Positions 24,305 to 32,201 of a DNA stretch of 64,000 nt are shown one piece after another. A model generated the notes under the pieces. That model was not told the DNA's origin, searched no databases, and was given only the letters and a program-made list of their open reading frames with translations. The stretch's first letter is position 1, and each line of letters opens with the position of its first letter. Source of the stretch: Flavobacterium limnophilum (GTDB lineage: Bacteria > Bacteroidota > Bacteroidia > Flavobacteriales > Flavobacteriaceae); contig NZ_CP114289.2 in assembly GCF_027111315.2 (NCBI RefSeq), forward strand, positions 4,092,001-4,156,000, in the 5' to 3' direction. Made by a program: the position numbers and the translations under genes.

Positions 24305-24338
24305 AAAAATCCCGTCAAAATATTTTGACGGGATTTTT
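24305..24338. terminator. Bidirectional terminator
   Basis: AAAAATCCCGTCAAAA (24305-24320) pairs perfectly with TTTTGACGGGATTTTT (24323-24338), loop TA. Confidence 0.93.
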
Positions 24339-24362
24339 AGTTTTATGAAATATTCGAACTTG

Positions 24363-26264
24363 TTACAAAGTTTCTTTTAGCCATTTGAAAAATTCTCTTT
24401 GCCAAACTATGGCGTTTTGAGGTTTTAAAACCCAATGATTTTCTTCCGGGAAATACAGGAATCTGCTTTTTATTCCGAGCATTTGTGCCGCTTGAAAAGC
24501 TTCTTGCGCTTGTCCAATAGGAACCCTGAAATCATTTCCACCTTGAATGATTAGTATGGGCTTGTTCCATTTTTCCACTCGGCTGGCAGGATTAAATGTG
24601 GTGTAGCCTTTTTGTGCCGCGGCATTGTCTTTTTCCCAATAAGCACCACCAAAATCCCAGTAGTTAAAGAAAACTTCTTCGGTCGTGCCAAACATGCTTT
24701 GGGTATTGAAAACCCCGTCGTGGGCAATAAATGTTTTGAATCTATTGTTGTGGATTCCAGCCAAATAAAATGCGGAATAACCTCCGAAACTGGCACCAAC
24801 ACATCCCAAACGGGTTTTGTCGACATATTTTTCTTTGGCTACATCATCAATGGCCGAAAGATAATCGTTCATAACTTGTCCGCCCCAATCTTTGCTGATT
24901 TGTTCGTTCCATTCCACACCGTGTCCCTGCATTCCGCGACGATTGGGAGCCACGACAATATAGCCTTGTGCAGCCATCAATTGGAAATTCCAACGGAAAG
25001 AATAAAATTGCGTCAAAGGAGATTGCGGTCCACCTTGGCAATAAAGTAATGTTGGGTATTTTTTTGAAGCATCAAAATTCGGAGGAAGAATAACCCAAAC
25101 CAGCATTTTTTTGCCGTCGGTTGTGGTAACGTATCTTCTTTCGGTTTTGCTTAACGCCAATGATTTGTAGGTTTCCGTGTTTACATTAGACAACTGCTTC
25201 CAATTTTTGTTCTTTAAATTATAAGAAAAAATTTCAGCAGCGTGGTTCATGTCGGTTCGGTTCACGATGATGGTGTCTCCAGAAAAACCAACAATGCTAA
25301 CCACGTCAAAATCACCATTTGTTAATTGAGTAACTACAGGTATTTTCTTGGTCAAACCCGGAAAATCTACTTCAAATAGCTGAAGTGTTCCGTCAATTGG
25401 TGCCACAAAATAGACTTTCTTACTGTCTTTGCTCCAAAGAAAATTTTCAACCGTTCCGTCCCAATGGGCAGTCAAATTGATGTTCATTCCTTTGAGACTA
25501 ACAATAATGTCGTTTTTGTCGGCTTCATAACCGTCGCGTTTCATTTGCAACCAAGTCAAATTGCCTGTTGGAGAAAAAGCAGGATTGGTGTCGTAACCCA
25601 AGTTGCCTTCGGTTCTGTTGGTGGTTTCTCCTGTTTCTAAATGGTATTCGTAAATGTCAGTATTGGTACTGGTAGCATAAGCCGTTCCTGATTTTTTCTT
25701 GCAAACATATAAAATGCTTTTGCTGTCTGGCGACCAAATGTAATCTTCATCTCCGCCAAAAGGTTTTTGTGGACTATCGAAATTTTCGTCTTTCAAAATG
25801 TCAATTCCAACAGAACCTCCTTTGTTTTCTTTGTAAAAAACGTGATTGAATTTACCTTCATTCCATTTGTCCCAATGGCGATAATCCAATGCGTTATAGA
25901 CTTGAACATTCGATTTTTCCAGTTCTGGATAAAAATCTTTTCCGTGTACTTTGTCGATTTTCACCTCTTCATTGTAAACAAGATATTTTCCGTCCGGGGA
26001 AACATTTTTGTCTTTCAATAACTCTTTGGTATCTGCCTCCTCTGTTGGAGTTCCACCATTTATGGGCAAGGAATAAAACTTGGAATTCGATTTATTTTCT
26101 TCAATAGAAGGAAAATCTACTTTATAAATTATGTTTTTTTCGTCTTTTGAAATCCCTAAAGTAGTTATTCTTCCTAATTTCCAGAGCAGTTCTGGCGACA
26201 TCGTGTTTTGTGCCATTGCAGTTAAGTTTGTCATTATCAATGTTATAAATACTATCTTTTTCAT
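24363..26264 (-). CDS. Secreted S9-family peptidase (dipeptidyl/acylaminoacyl peptidase type)
   Basis: The 633-residue protein has a signal peptide (MKKIVFITLIMTNLTAMAQ) and so acts in the periplasm. A beta-propeller region with WSPDSK, FSPTGN and WSKDSKKVYF blades covers about 30-360; the C-terminal alpha/beta-hydrolase domain has the nucleophile S492 in GASFGGYS, Asp in GGNDFRVP and His in EENHWV. It would cleave short peptides as part of protein-based nutrition. Monocistronic, convergent with accC. Confidence 0.93.
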   Translation of the reverse strand: MKKIVFITLIMTNLTAMAQNTMSPELLWKLGRITTLGISKDEKNIIYKVDFPSIEENKSNSKFYSLPINGGTPTEEADTKELLKDKNVSPDGKYLVYNEEVKIDKVHGKDFYPELEKSNVQVYNALDYRHWDKWNEGKFNHVFYKENKGGSVGIDILKDENFDSPQKPFGGDEDYIWSPDSKSILYVCKKKSGTAYATSTNTDIYEYHLETGETTNRTEGNLGYDTNPAFSPTGNLTWLQMKRDGYEADKNDIIVSLKGMNINLTAHWDGTVENFLWSKDSKKVYFVAPIDGTLQLFEVDFPGLTKKIPVVTQLTNGDFDVVSIVGFSGDTIIVNRTDMNHAAEIFSYNLKNKNWKQLSNVNTETYKSLALSKTERRYVTTTDGKKMLVWVILPPNFDASKKYPTLLYCQGGPQSPLTQFYSFRWNFQLMAAQGYIVVAPNRRGMQGHGVEWNEQISKDWGGQVMNDYLSAIDDVAKEKYVDKTRLGCVGASFGGYSAFYLAGIHNNRFKTFIAHDGVFNTQSMFGTTEEVFFNYWDFGGAYWEKDNAAAQKGYTTFNPASRVEKWNKPILIIQGGNDFRVPIGQAQEAFQAAQMLGIKSRFLYFPEENHWVLKPQNAIVWQREFFKWLKETL

Positions 26265-26334
26265 TAAGTTATGGGGATTTATTATTTCTTAAAAATACAA
26301 ATTCTAAATGTTTTACTAACGGTTGTTTTATGGT

Positions 26335-26342
26335 TAATTTTG
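26335..26342 (+). promoter_or_regulatory. -7 element for mtgA
   Basis: TAATTTTG fits TAnnTTTG, 49 bases before the ATG. -33 spacing is not convincing. Confidence 0.35.
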
Positions 26343-26391
26343 AAAACGGAAATATTTTTTTATATTTATAAAAATTAGAAGATTTAATAGA

Positions 26392-27141
26392 ATGGCGACA
26401 AAAATCACATCCAAAAAAACAAAGCAATCCGCAAAAAAAGACTCAGGAACTTTCAAGAGTAAACTAAGTCGGTTTTTATTCAAGGCATTGTTGTGGTTTC
26501 TTGGATTATCCATTTTTTCCGTGGTCTTTTTTAAGTTTGTACCCGTTCCATTCACGCCCTTGATGGTCATTCGAGCCATAGAAAATAAAATGGACGGCAA
26601 AGAAAATTATTTCAGCCACGATTGGGAACCCATTGAAAACATATCGGTTAATTTGCAAAAAGCTGTTATTGCAAGCGAAGACGGGACTTTTTTGACCCAT
26701 AACGGTTTTGATTTTACGGCCATGCAAAAAGCCTACAAGAATAACTCAAGAGGCCGAAGAATAAAAGGAGGGAGCACCATTTCGCAACAAACGGCCAAAA
26801 ATGTTTTTCTTTGGCAAGGAAGAAGTTATCTCCGTAAAGGTCTTGAAGCTTATTTCACGGTCTTGATAGAAGTGATTTGGGGAAAAGAACGCATTATGGA
26901 AGTCTATCTCAATAGCATAGAAATGGGGAATGGCGTTTATGGAGCCCAAGCCGCAACCCAGCATTGGTACAGGAAAGATGCCAAAAGCCTCACCAAAATG
27001 CAAGCCGCCGGAATTGCCGCCATTTTGCCCAATCCAAGAAAATATTCCGCCACAAGTTCTTCCTCTTATATCAATCGTAGAAAAGATAAAATTGTTCGCA
27101 TAATGCGACATATCGGCAAGATTGAGTATCAAAAAAGATAA
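26392..27141 (+). CDS. mtgA: Monofunctional peptidoglycan transglycosylase
   Basis: MtgA polymerises lipid II into glycan strands. The 249-residue protein has a basic N-terminus, one TM (about 30-52, ALLWFLGLSIFSVVFFKFV), and a GT51 domain: catalytic Glu in AVIASEDGTFLTHNGFD, GGSTISQQTAKNVFLW, YFTVLIEVIWGKERIMEVYLNSIEMGNGVYG, and AAILPNPRKYS. No transpeptidase domain. Single gene. Confidence 0.95.
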   Translation: MATKITSKKTKQSAKKDSGTFKSKLSRFLFKALLWFLGLSIFSVVFFKFVPVPFTPLMVIRAIENKMDGKENYFSHDWEPIENISVNLQKAVIASEDGTFLTHNGFDFTAMQKAYKNNSRGRRIKGGSTISQQTAKNVFLWQGRSYLRKGLEAYFTVLIEVIWGKERIMEVYLNSIEMGNGVYGAQAATQHWYRKDAKSLTKMQAAGIAAILPNPRKYSATSSSSYINRRKDKIVRIMRHIGKIEYQKR

Positions 27142-27209
27142 AAATAATTTGCAATTTGTGGTTGCCATTTTATTTTCAAATCAAAATTCAATCCGAATAT
27201 TAGCCCATA

Positions 27210-27244
27210 AAAAATGCCTAAAATTTCTTTCAGGCATTTTTTTT
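27210..27244. terminator. Bidirectional terminator
   Basis: AAAAATGCCT (27210-27219) pairs with AGGCATTTTT (27232-27241), then T. Lies between convergent mtgA and a barrel gene. Confidence 0.88.
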
Positions 27245-27259
27245 AATCAGCAGTTATTG

Positions 27260-27697
27260 TTAAAGCTTCATTGTTATTCCAATACCGGGAGACATTCCAG
27301 AAACATTTCCGCCAGCAATTTCTACATAAACTCCCCATTTGTCATTCCAAAAATAACGTCCTCCAAATTGAAGACCAAGGTTAATGTCACTTTCATCATT
27401 GCCATTCTCGTCTCCGTTAAAAATGGAATATCCAGCATTCACGCCGCCATATACATCCCAAGCATCATCTGAAATGCCAAATAAATTATCAAAGTAATAG
27501 TTTCCTTTTACCCCTAAATTGATCCAATCCAAATCTAAGCTGGTTCCTACTCCAGGAGCAATAGTAATATCCTTATGGACAGGAATTTCATAATTAATAC
27601 CCACAAGACCAAAGTTCAATTCTTTTCTGGCTTGTCCAAAAACATTTGCAAAATTCAACATTAATGCAAAAACAAATAATAAAGTGGTTTTTTTCAT
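27260..27697 (-). CDS. Small outer-membrane beta-barrel protein
   Basis: A 145-residue product with signal peptide MKKTTLLFVFALMLNFANVFGQ and eight or so amphipathic strands (INLGVKGNYYFDNLF, WDVYGGVNAGYSIF, NLGLQFGGRYFWNDKWGVYVEIAGG) ending in GIGITMKL. This is the size and pattern of the OmpA/OmpX-like 8-strand barrels. Acidic loops (NGDENGNDESD) may face outward. No specific function. It may share a promoter region with the TonB receptor gene upstream, 175 bases away. Confidence 0.75.
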   Translation of the reverse strand: MKKTTLLFVFALMLNFANVFGQARKELNFGLVGINYEIPVHKDITIAPGVGTSLDLDWINLGVKGNYYFDNLFGISDDAWDVYGGVNAGYSIFNGDENGNDESDINLGLQFGGRYFWNDKWGVYVEIAGGNVSGMSPGIGITMKL

Positions 27698-27872
27698 GAT
27701 TTTTTTATTAAAAGGTTATACACAAATATAAGGGTATTTGTGTAATGAAAATAAGTTAAAACACACAAAATTTATTTAAATATTAAAAATAGTTGATAAC
27801 AATAACGCAAGTCTTTATAAAATAAGTTTGCTTTTTTGGTTCAAATTACCTTTGCTGTTTAAATAATTTCTT

Positions 27873-29876
27873 TTAAATGGTAAAATTCAACCCAAGAACA
27901 ATATTTCTTCCCATATTCGGAATGCCATCTGTTTTTAATCGGGAAAGATGTGCTGTATATTCTTTGTCCAATAAATTATTGCCATTCAAGTTGATGTCGA
28001 AAGTCGTTTTTCCTAATTTCACTTTTCCGCCTAAACCAAGATTCAAGAAAGTGTAGCCATTTGATTTTGTCTCGAAACCGCTTACATTTTTTTGATTAAA
28101 GGTTGTTGAAACATTTAAAGTGGCAAAGCCGTCTTCCAACCAGTTTTTAATCTTGAACTCGGTTCGAATGGTGTTGTTCCAGTTGTTTGCAGGAATTAAC
28201 GGCAAGTAATCGCCATCTTGTTTTTTGCCGGTAACGGTTTCAAAACTGGTTTCATAATGCAACCAATCCAACGGATGTGGATGAAAATGAAGTCCTATTT
28301 CTCCACCAAATAATTTGGCGTCATTTTGAATATAATCGAAAATGGCGTTCTCGTCAATGATTTCCCCAGTTGGTGAAGTGTAAATATAATTGTTGATGTG
28401 GTTGTAAAATCCGTTGGCGAAAAACTCGACATGGCTGCTTTTGTATTCCAAATTAAGGTCTGTTTGTATGTTTTGCTCCGTTTTCAAATCGGGGTTTCCC
28501 ACTTCATAGCGATTGGTTCCTTCGTGAACGCCGTTTGAAGTCAGTTCGGCCAAATTGGGTGCCCTGAATCCGGAAGCCAAATTCATTCGTAAAGCCAATT
28601 TTTTGGACAAATTTGTTTTGTAACCCAAAGAGGCATTAAAACTGTCATAAGATTTATCAAGTGCTCCAAACGAACCTTCTTCGCCCGGAGTTCCGTGTGC
28701 CGTTGTTGTTGTTTTTCTATTGTCGAAACGCAATCCCGCTTGCAATACATTCGATTTCCATTCGTAATTTCCGGTTCCGAAAAATCCGAAATCATTGGTT
28801 GTAGCATCGGGAATTAAATATTCTTCCCCCGAATTGGCATTGGTTTGATGCATTCCTTGAACACCAAGGATGGATTCGAATTTACCCATTTTTGGGAAAT
28901 GGTATTTCGCATCGTAGTTGAATGTTTTCAATTTCATGTGCAAAACAGCAACATCGCTGTCTTCAAATTCGCTTCGGTCATTCGAGATATAACCCAAATC
29001 GACATCTAGTTTGGATTTTTGGAAAAAGAAAACGTTGTTCAAACTCAACAAATGATTGAAAACACCTTGTTTGGGATATTCCGTTTTTTTGTTGGTGGTT
29101 TGGTTTGCGATGCCTTCCTCTGGAATTCCTAAATCCAAATCATTGTAATTGTAACGAAAAATGCTTGAAAATTTCGAATTGCTGTAACCAATTCCAGTCT
29201 TGAAATCGGTTTCATTGTAACGGGTGTTGGTTACTCGGTCACCTTCCCCAGTTTTGTAATCGGAATGCGTGTTGTAGCTTCCGCGAGCCAAGAATTTCCA
29301 ATTTTCGGTAGAAGTTTTCAATCCCAATGTTGAATTGCTTCCCAAAGTATTGGAGAATAATTTTTGGTTAAAATTAGCTTGAAAAGTATTTGCTGGAGCA
29401 AATTTCTCTGGATTAAAATATAAAACTCCGCCCAAAGCGTCCGAGCCATAAAGCAAGGAAGCCGGACCTTTTATGACTTCGACACTTTCAATTCCGGCAT
29501 CGTTTAATCCCAAACCGTGCTCGTCGCCAAACTGCTGATTTTCGATTCGAACACCTTGTGAATAGACCAAAACGCGGTTGCCGCTCAACCCTCGAATGAC
29601 GGGTTTACCAATGGAAGTTCCCGTCGAAACTTGTGAAACTCCCGGAATGGTGGCCAATCCTTCAATCAAGGTTGCAGTTCCTTTTTGTTGCAGTTCCTTG
29701 ACGGTCGAATGTTCCACTTTCATCACGTTTTGTGATTGTATTTTGTTGAAAGCGGTCGAAACAATCACTTCGTCCAATACAAATGGTTTGTTTTTGTGAA
29801 GACTGTCTTGTTTGATTTCTTGTGCTTGAATAATAGCCGAAAACCCCACGAATAGGGTAAATATAAATTTTTTCAT
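27873..29876 (-). CDS. TonB-dependent outer-membrane receptor, probably for a metal
   Basis: The 667-residue protein has a signal peptide (MKKFIFTLFVGFSAIIQAQ), a plug domain with VLDEVIVSTA as TonB-box-like region, GKPVIRGLSGNRVLVYSQGVRIE, then EVIKGPASLLYGSDALGGV, and a 22-strand barrel ending GLNFTI. The DEHGLGLNDAGIE stretch resembles ZnuD-type receptors for zinc or haem. Upstream on the same strand is a small His/Cys-rich protein, which supports a metal, but the ligand is inferred. No Fur- or Zur-like site was recognised. Confidence 0.88.
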   Translation of the reverse strand: MKKFIFTLFVGFSAIIQAQEIKQDSLHKNKPFVLDEVIVSTAFNKIQSQNVMKVEHSTVKELQQKGTATLIEGLATIPGVSQVSTGTSIGKPVIRGLSGNRVLVYSQGVRIENQQFGDEHGLGLNDAGIESVEVIKGPASLLYGSDALGGVLYFNPEKFAPANTFQANFNQKLFSNTLGSNSTLGLKTSTENWKFLARGSYNTHSDYKTGEGDRVTNTRYNETDFKTGIGYSNSKFSSIFRYNYNDLDLGIPEEGIANQTTNKKTEYPKQGVFNHLLSLNNVFFFQKSKLDVDLGYISNDRSEFEDSDVAVLHMKLKTFNYDAKYHFPKMGKFESILGVQGMHQTNANSGEEYLIPDATTNDFGFFGTGNYEWKSNVLQAGLRFDNRKTTTTAHGTPGEEGSFGALDKSYDSFNASLGYKTNLSKKLALRMNLASGFRAPNLAELTSNGVHEGTNRYEVGNPDLKTEQNIQTDLNLEYKSSHVEFFANGFYNHINNYIYTSPTGEIIDENAIFDYIQNDAKLFGGEIGLHFHPHPLDWLHYETSFETVTGKKQDGDYLPLIPANNWNNTIRTEFKIKNWLEDGFATLNVSTTFNQKNVSGFETKSNGYTFLNLGLGGKVKLGKTTFDINLNGNNLLDKEYTAHLSRLKTDGIPNMGRNIVLGLNFTI

Positions 29877-29910
29877 TTGAAATGATTTTATGAACTATTC
29901 AAGAGTTAAC

Positions 29911-30106
29911 TTTTGCCACAAAGACACAAAGTCGCAAATTTTAAATTATGTAGCAGTTTTGGAGCAATTTAAGTACTCCATAAATTCATATTTTTTACGA
30001 CAATATTGTTTAATCTCTTAATGGTAAATGAACCTGAATAATTACAGTTTTATGATTAAATAGGAAGCGCAAAAAAACTTTGCGTCTTTGTGCCTTTGCG
30101 GCAAAT
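29911..30106. repeat. Inverted-repeat element (MITE-like) between two metal-related genes
   Basis: Left arm 29911-29946 (TTTTGCCACAAAGACACAA...) and right arm 30071-30106 (ending GTGCCTTTGCGGCAAAT) are imperfect inverted repeats of about 35 bases around a 124-base AT-rich centre without a gene. The arms match the element at 10984-11055. It has no transposase; target duplications were not identifiable. Confidence 0.75.
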
Positions 30107-30110
30107 ATGT

Positions 30111-30461
30111 TTATACAATAAAACTCGGGGGAGCACGAAGCGCAAAAAGGCTTCCTTTAAAGAATTGGGTAATTTCCCTGGATTTGAAAAAGGAATATCC
30201 AGATGGAATGTTGATTTTTTTGAATTCGAAATGATGAATATCCGAAGCAATAAAACTGCTTATGGTAAAATTACAAACAAAACAATGATCGAAATTATGG
30301 TGTTGATGCGTGATTTCCTTGCTGGAAGTGTATGCGTGGTGGCATTTTTTTTCGGATAGTTGTTGCGCTAAATGCTCATAACTATGCGCCGATTGAAACA
30401 GCATGGCAAACAATACCGCAACTACCAAGAAAAGATTTACTATGACAAATTTCTTTTTCAT
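30111..30461 (-). CDS. Small His/Cys-containing exported protein upstream of the TonB receptor
   Basis: The product (116 residues from ATG 30461) has a TM/signal segment (VIVNLFLVVAVLFAMLFQSAHS), then a metal-ligand-rich stretch: H-x3 to CHHAY, THQHHNFDHCFVC, DIHHFEF, and an ending ALRAPPSFIV. Such proteins with an HxxC and an R-x-PP tail occur beside metal TonB receptors in Bacteroidota. A periplasmic metal-binding or sensing role is inference. A TTG start three codons earlier overlaps the -7 box and is rejected. The receptor gene is 235 bases downstream, beyond the repeat element. Confidence 0.65.
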   Translation of the reverse strand: MKKKFVIVNLFLVVAVLFAMLFQSAHSYEHLAQQLSEKKCHHAYTSSKEITHQHHNFDHCFVCNFTISSFIASDIHHFEFKKINIPSGYSFFKSREITQFFKGSLFALRAPPSFIV

Positions 30462-30467
30462 CCAATG

Positions 30468-30475
30468 CAAAGGTA
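30468..30475 (-). promoter_or_regulatory. -7 element for the His/Cys-rich gene
   Basis: Minus strand TACCTTTG, with ATG 30461 six bases later; near-leaderless transcript expected. Confidence 0.5.
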
Positions 30476-30487
30476 GTTATACCCAAT

Positions 30488-30533
30488 AAAAAATCCGGTC
30501 AACTTTAACATAATTTAAAGTCAACCGGATTTT
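30488..30533 (-). terminator. Terminator of asd
   Basis: Imperfect long hairpin AAAATCCGGT...ACCGGATTTT with a two-base internal mismatch, running into a T-tract on the minus strand, 20 bases beyond the asd stop. Confidence 0.8.
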
Positions 30534-30552
30534 ATGAAATATTAAAATGGTT

Positions 30553-31542
30553 TTAAACCAAATTGTGTGCTATTAAATATTCAGCAATTTGAATCGTGTT
30601 TGTTGCAGCGCCTTTTCTCAAGTTGTCGGCCACAATCCACATATTCAAGGTGTTGTCTTGGCTTTCGTCACGACGAATACGTCCCACAAATACGTCGTTT
30701 TTACCTTCGGCATATTTTGGCATTGGATAAGTAAAAGTGTCCAAATTGTCTTGAACCGTCACACCATCCGTTTGGCTCAAAAGCGTTCTTACTTCGTTTA
30801 CGTCAAAATCATTGCTGAATTCCACATTTACGGCTTCGCTATGACCACCAACAACCGGTACACGAACTGCGGTAGCCGTAACTTTGATGCTGTCGTCGCT
30901 CAAGATTTTTTTAGTTTCTTTAACCAATTTCATCTCTTCTTTGGTATATCCATTTGGTTCGAAAACGTCACATTGAGGAATACAGTTTCGGTTGATTTCG
31001 TATTTGTAAACCATGTCGCCTTTTATGCCGGCCACTTCATTTTCGAATTGTTGAACCGCTTTTACTCCAGTTCCAGTGATGGATTGGTAAGTAGAAACAA
31101 TCACGCGTTTTACATTGTATTTTTTGTGCAAAGGAGCCAAGGCCAAAACCATTTGAATTGTGGAACAGTTTGGATTGGCAATGATTTTATCTTCTTTTGT
31201 CAATTCGTTTGCATTGATTTCAGGAACGATCAATTTTTTAGTTGGATCCATTCTCCAAGCCGATGAGTTATCAATAACTGTAGTTCCAGCTGCAGCAAAT
31301 TTTGGTGCCCAATCCAATGAAGTTTGTCCGCCTGCCGAGAAAACAGCAATTTCTGGTTTCATGTCCACTGCAGTTTGTAAACCAACAACGGTATGCTTTT
31401 GTCCTTTGAATTCAATTACTTTACCCACTGATTTTTCAGACGCAACAAGAATTAATTCGGTGTATGGAAAATTTCTTTCTTCTAATACTTTTAACATTAT
31501 TTCGCCAACCATTCCAGTGGCTCCTACAACTGCAAGTTTCAT
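30553..31542 (-). CDS. asd: Aspartate-semialdehyde dehydrogenase
   Basis: Asd makes aspartate semialdehyde for lysine/DAP, threonine and methionine. The 329-residue protein has the NADP loop VVGATGMVGEIML, catalytic Cys in IIANPNCSTIQM, Gln in STYQSITGTG, and His in VVGGHSEAVNVEF. Complete and monocistronic, with a well-formed promoter and terminator. Confidence 0.96.
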   Translation of the reverse strand: MKLAVVGATGMVGEIMLKVLEERNFPYTELILVASEKSVGKVIEFKGQKHTVVGLQTAVDMKPEIAVFSAGGQTSLDWAPKFAAAGTTVIDNSSAWRMDPTKKLIVPEINANELTKEDKIIANPNCSTIQMVLALAPLHKKYNVKRVIVSTYQSITGTGVKAVQQFENEVAGIKGDMVYKYEINRNCIPQCDVFEPNGYTKEEMKLVKETKKILSDDSIKVTATAVRVPVVGGHSEAVNVEFSNDFDVNEVRTLLSQTDGVTVQDNLDTFTYPMPKYAEGKNDVFVGRIRRDESQDNTLNMWIVADNLRKGAATNTIQIAEYLIAHNLV

Positions 31543-31580
31543 ATTGTGTATTTTTTATTTTTAATATTAATTTCAAAGTA

Positions 31581-31610
31581 CAAAAGTAAGCAATAAGTTA
31601 TTTAAAACAA
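31581..31610 (-). promoter_or_regulatory. Promoter of asd
   Basis: Minus strand TTG (31610-31608), 19-base spacer, TACTTTTG (31588-31581), 38 bases before the ATG. Confidence 0.7.
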
Positions 31611-31654
31611 GCGCGTTCACAAAAAGTAACAAAATGTTATATTTGTAACAATTA

Positions 31655-31685
31655 CAAAAAAGAACCACGCTGTTGGGCGTGGTTT
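31655..31685 (-). terminator. Terminator of mscL
   Basis: AACCACGC and GCGTGGTT pair across a short loop, followed on the minus strand by TTCTTTTTT. Confidence 0.85.
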
Positions 31686-31712
31686 AGTTAGAATATATAG
31701 TGTAGCGGAAAT

Positions 31713-32141
31713 TTATTTTTTCAACAAATCCCTGATTTGTGTTAGCAATTCTTCTTGAGTTGGCCCAGCTGGTACAGCAGGAGCAGCTTCCTTTTTCTTT
31801 TTTGTTTTTTCATAAGCTTTTAAAACCATAAAAATACAAAAACCAATAATCACGAAATCGAAAACGGTTTGTATGAAAGCTCCATAATTCAGGGCGACTT
31901 CTGCAACGGCGGGAGCTTTTTCAACTCCATTTTCCATTATTGCCGGAATGCCGTCTTGCAGCACGATTTTCAAGTTTTTGAAATCCACTTTTCCTAAAAG
32001 CAACCCAATTGGCGGCATTAAAACATCATTTGTAAATGAAGTTACAATTTTTCCAAAAGCACCACCCACAATTACGGCTGTTGCCAAATTTACTATTTCG
32101 CCTTTCATCAAAAAGGCCTTAAAATCGCTTACGAATCCCAT
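31713..32141 (-). CDS. mscL: Large-conductance mechanosensitive channel
   Basis: MscL releases solutes on hypo-osmotic shock. The 142-residue protein has the amphipathic N-helix (MGFVSDFKAFLMKGEIVNLA), TM1 pore (TAVIVGGAFGKIVTSFTNDVLMPPIG), a periplasmic loop, TM2 (YGAFIQTVFDFVIIGFCIFMVLKAYEK) and a charged cytoplasmic bundle with a Pro/Ala linker (AAPAVPAGPTQEELL). Typical length. Confidence 0.96.
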   Translation of the reverse strand: MGFVSDFKAFLMKGEIVNLATAVIVGGAFGKIVTSFTNDVLMPPIGLLLGKVDFKNLKIVLQDGIPAIMENGVEKAPAVAEVALNYGAFIQTVFDFVIIGFCIFMVLKAYEKTKKKKEAAPAVPAGPTQEELLTQIRDLLKK

Positions 32142-32201
32142 AATTTTTTTGTTTTTAGGTTTAAATTTAACACGAATATAATTAATTTATTTTAAATTTT
32201 T

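Noticed and set aside
30589..31266. A 225-residue plus-strand frame inside asd
   Set aside because: It is a mirror of the asd coding strand with no recognisable motif.
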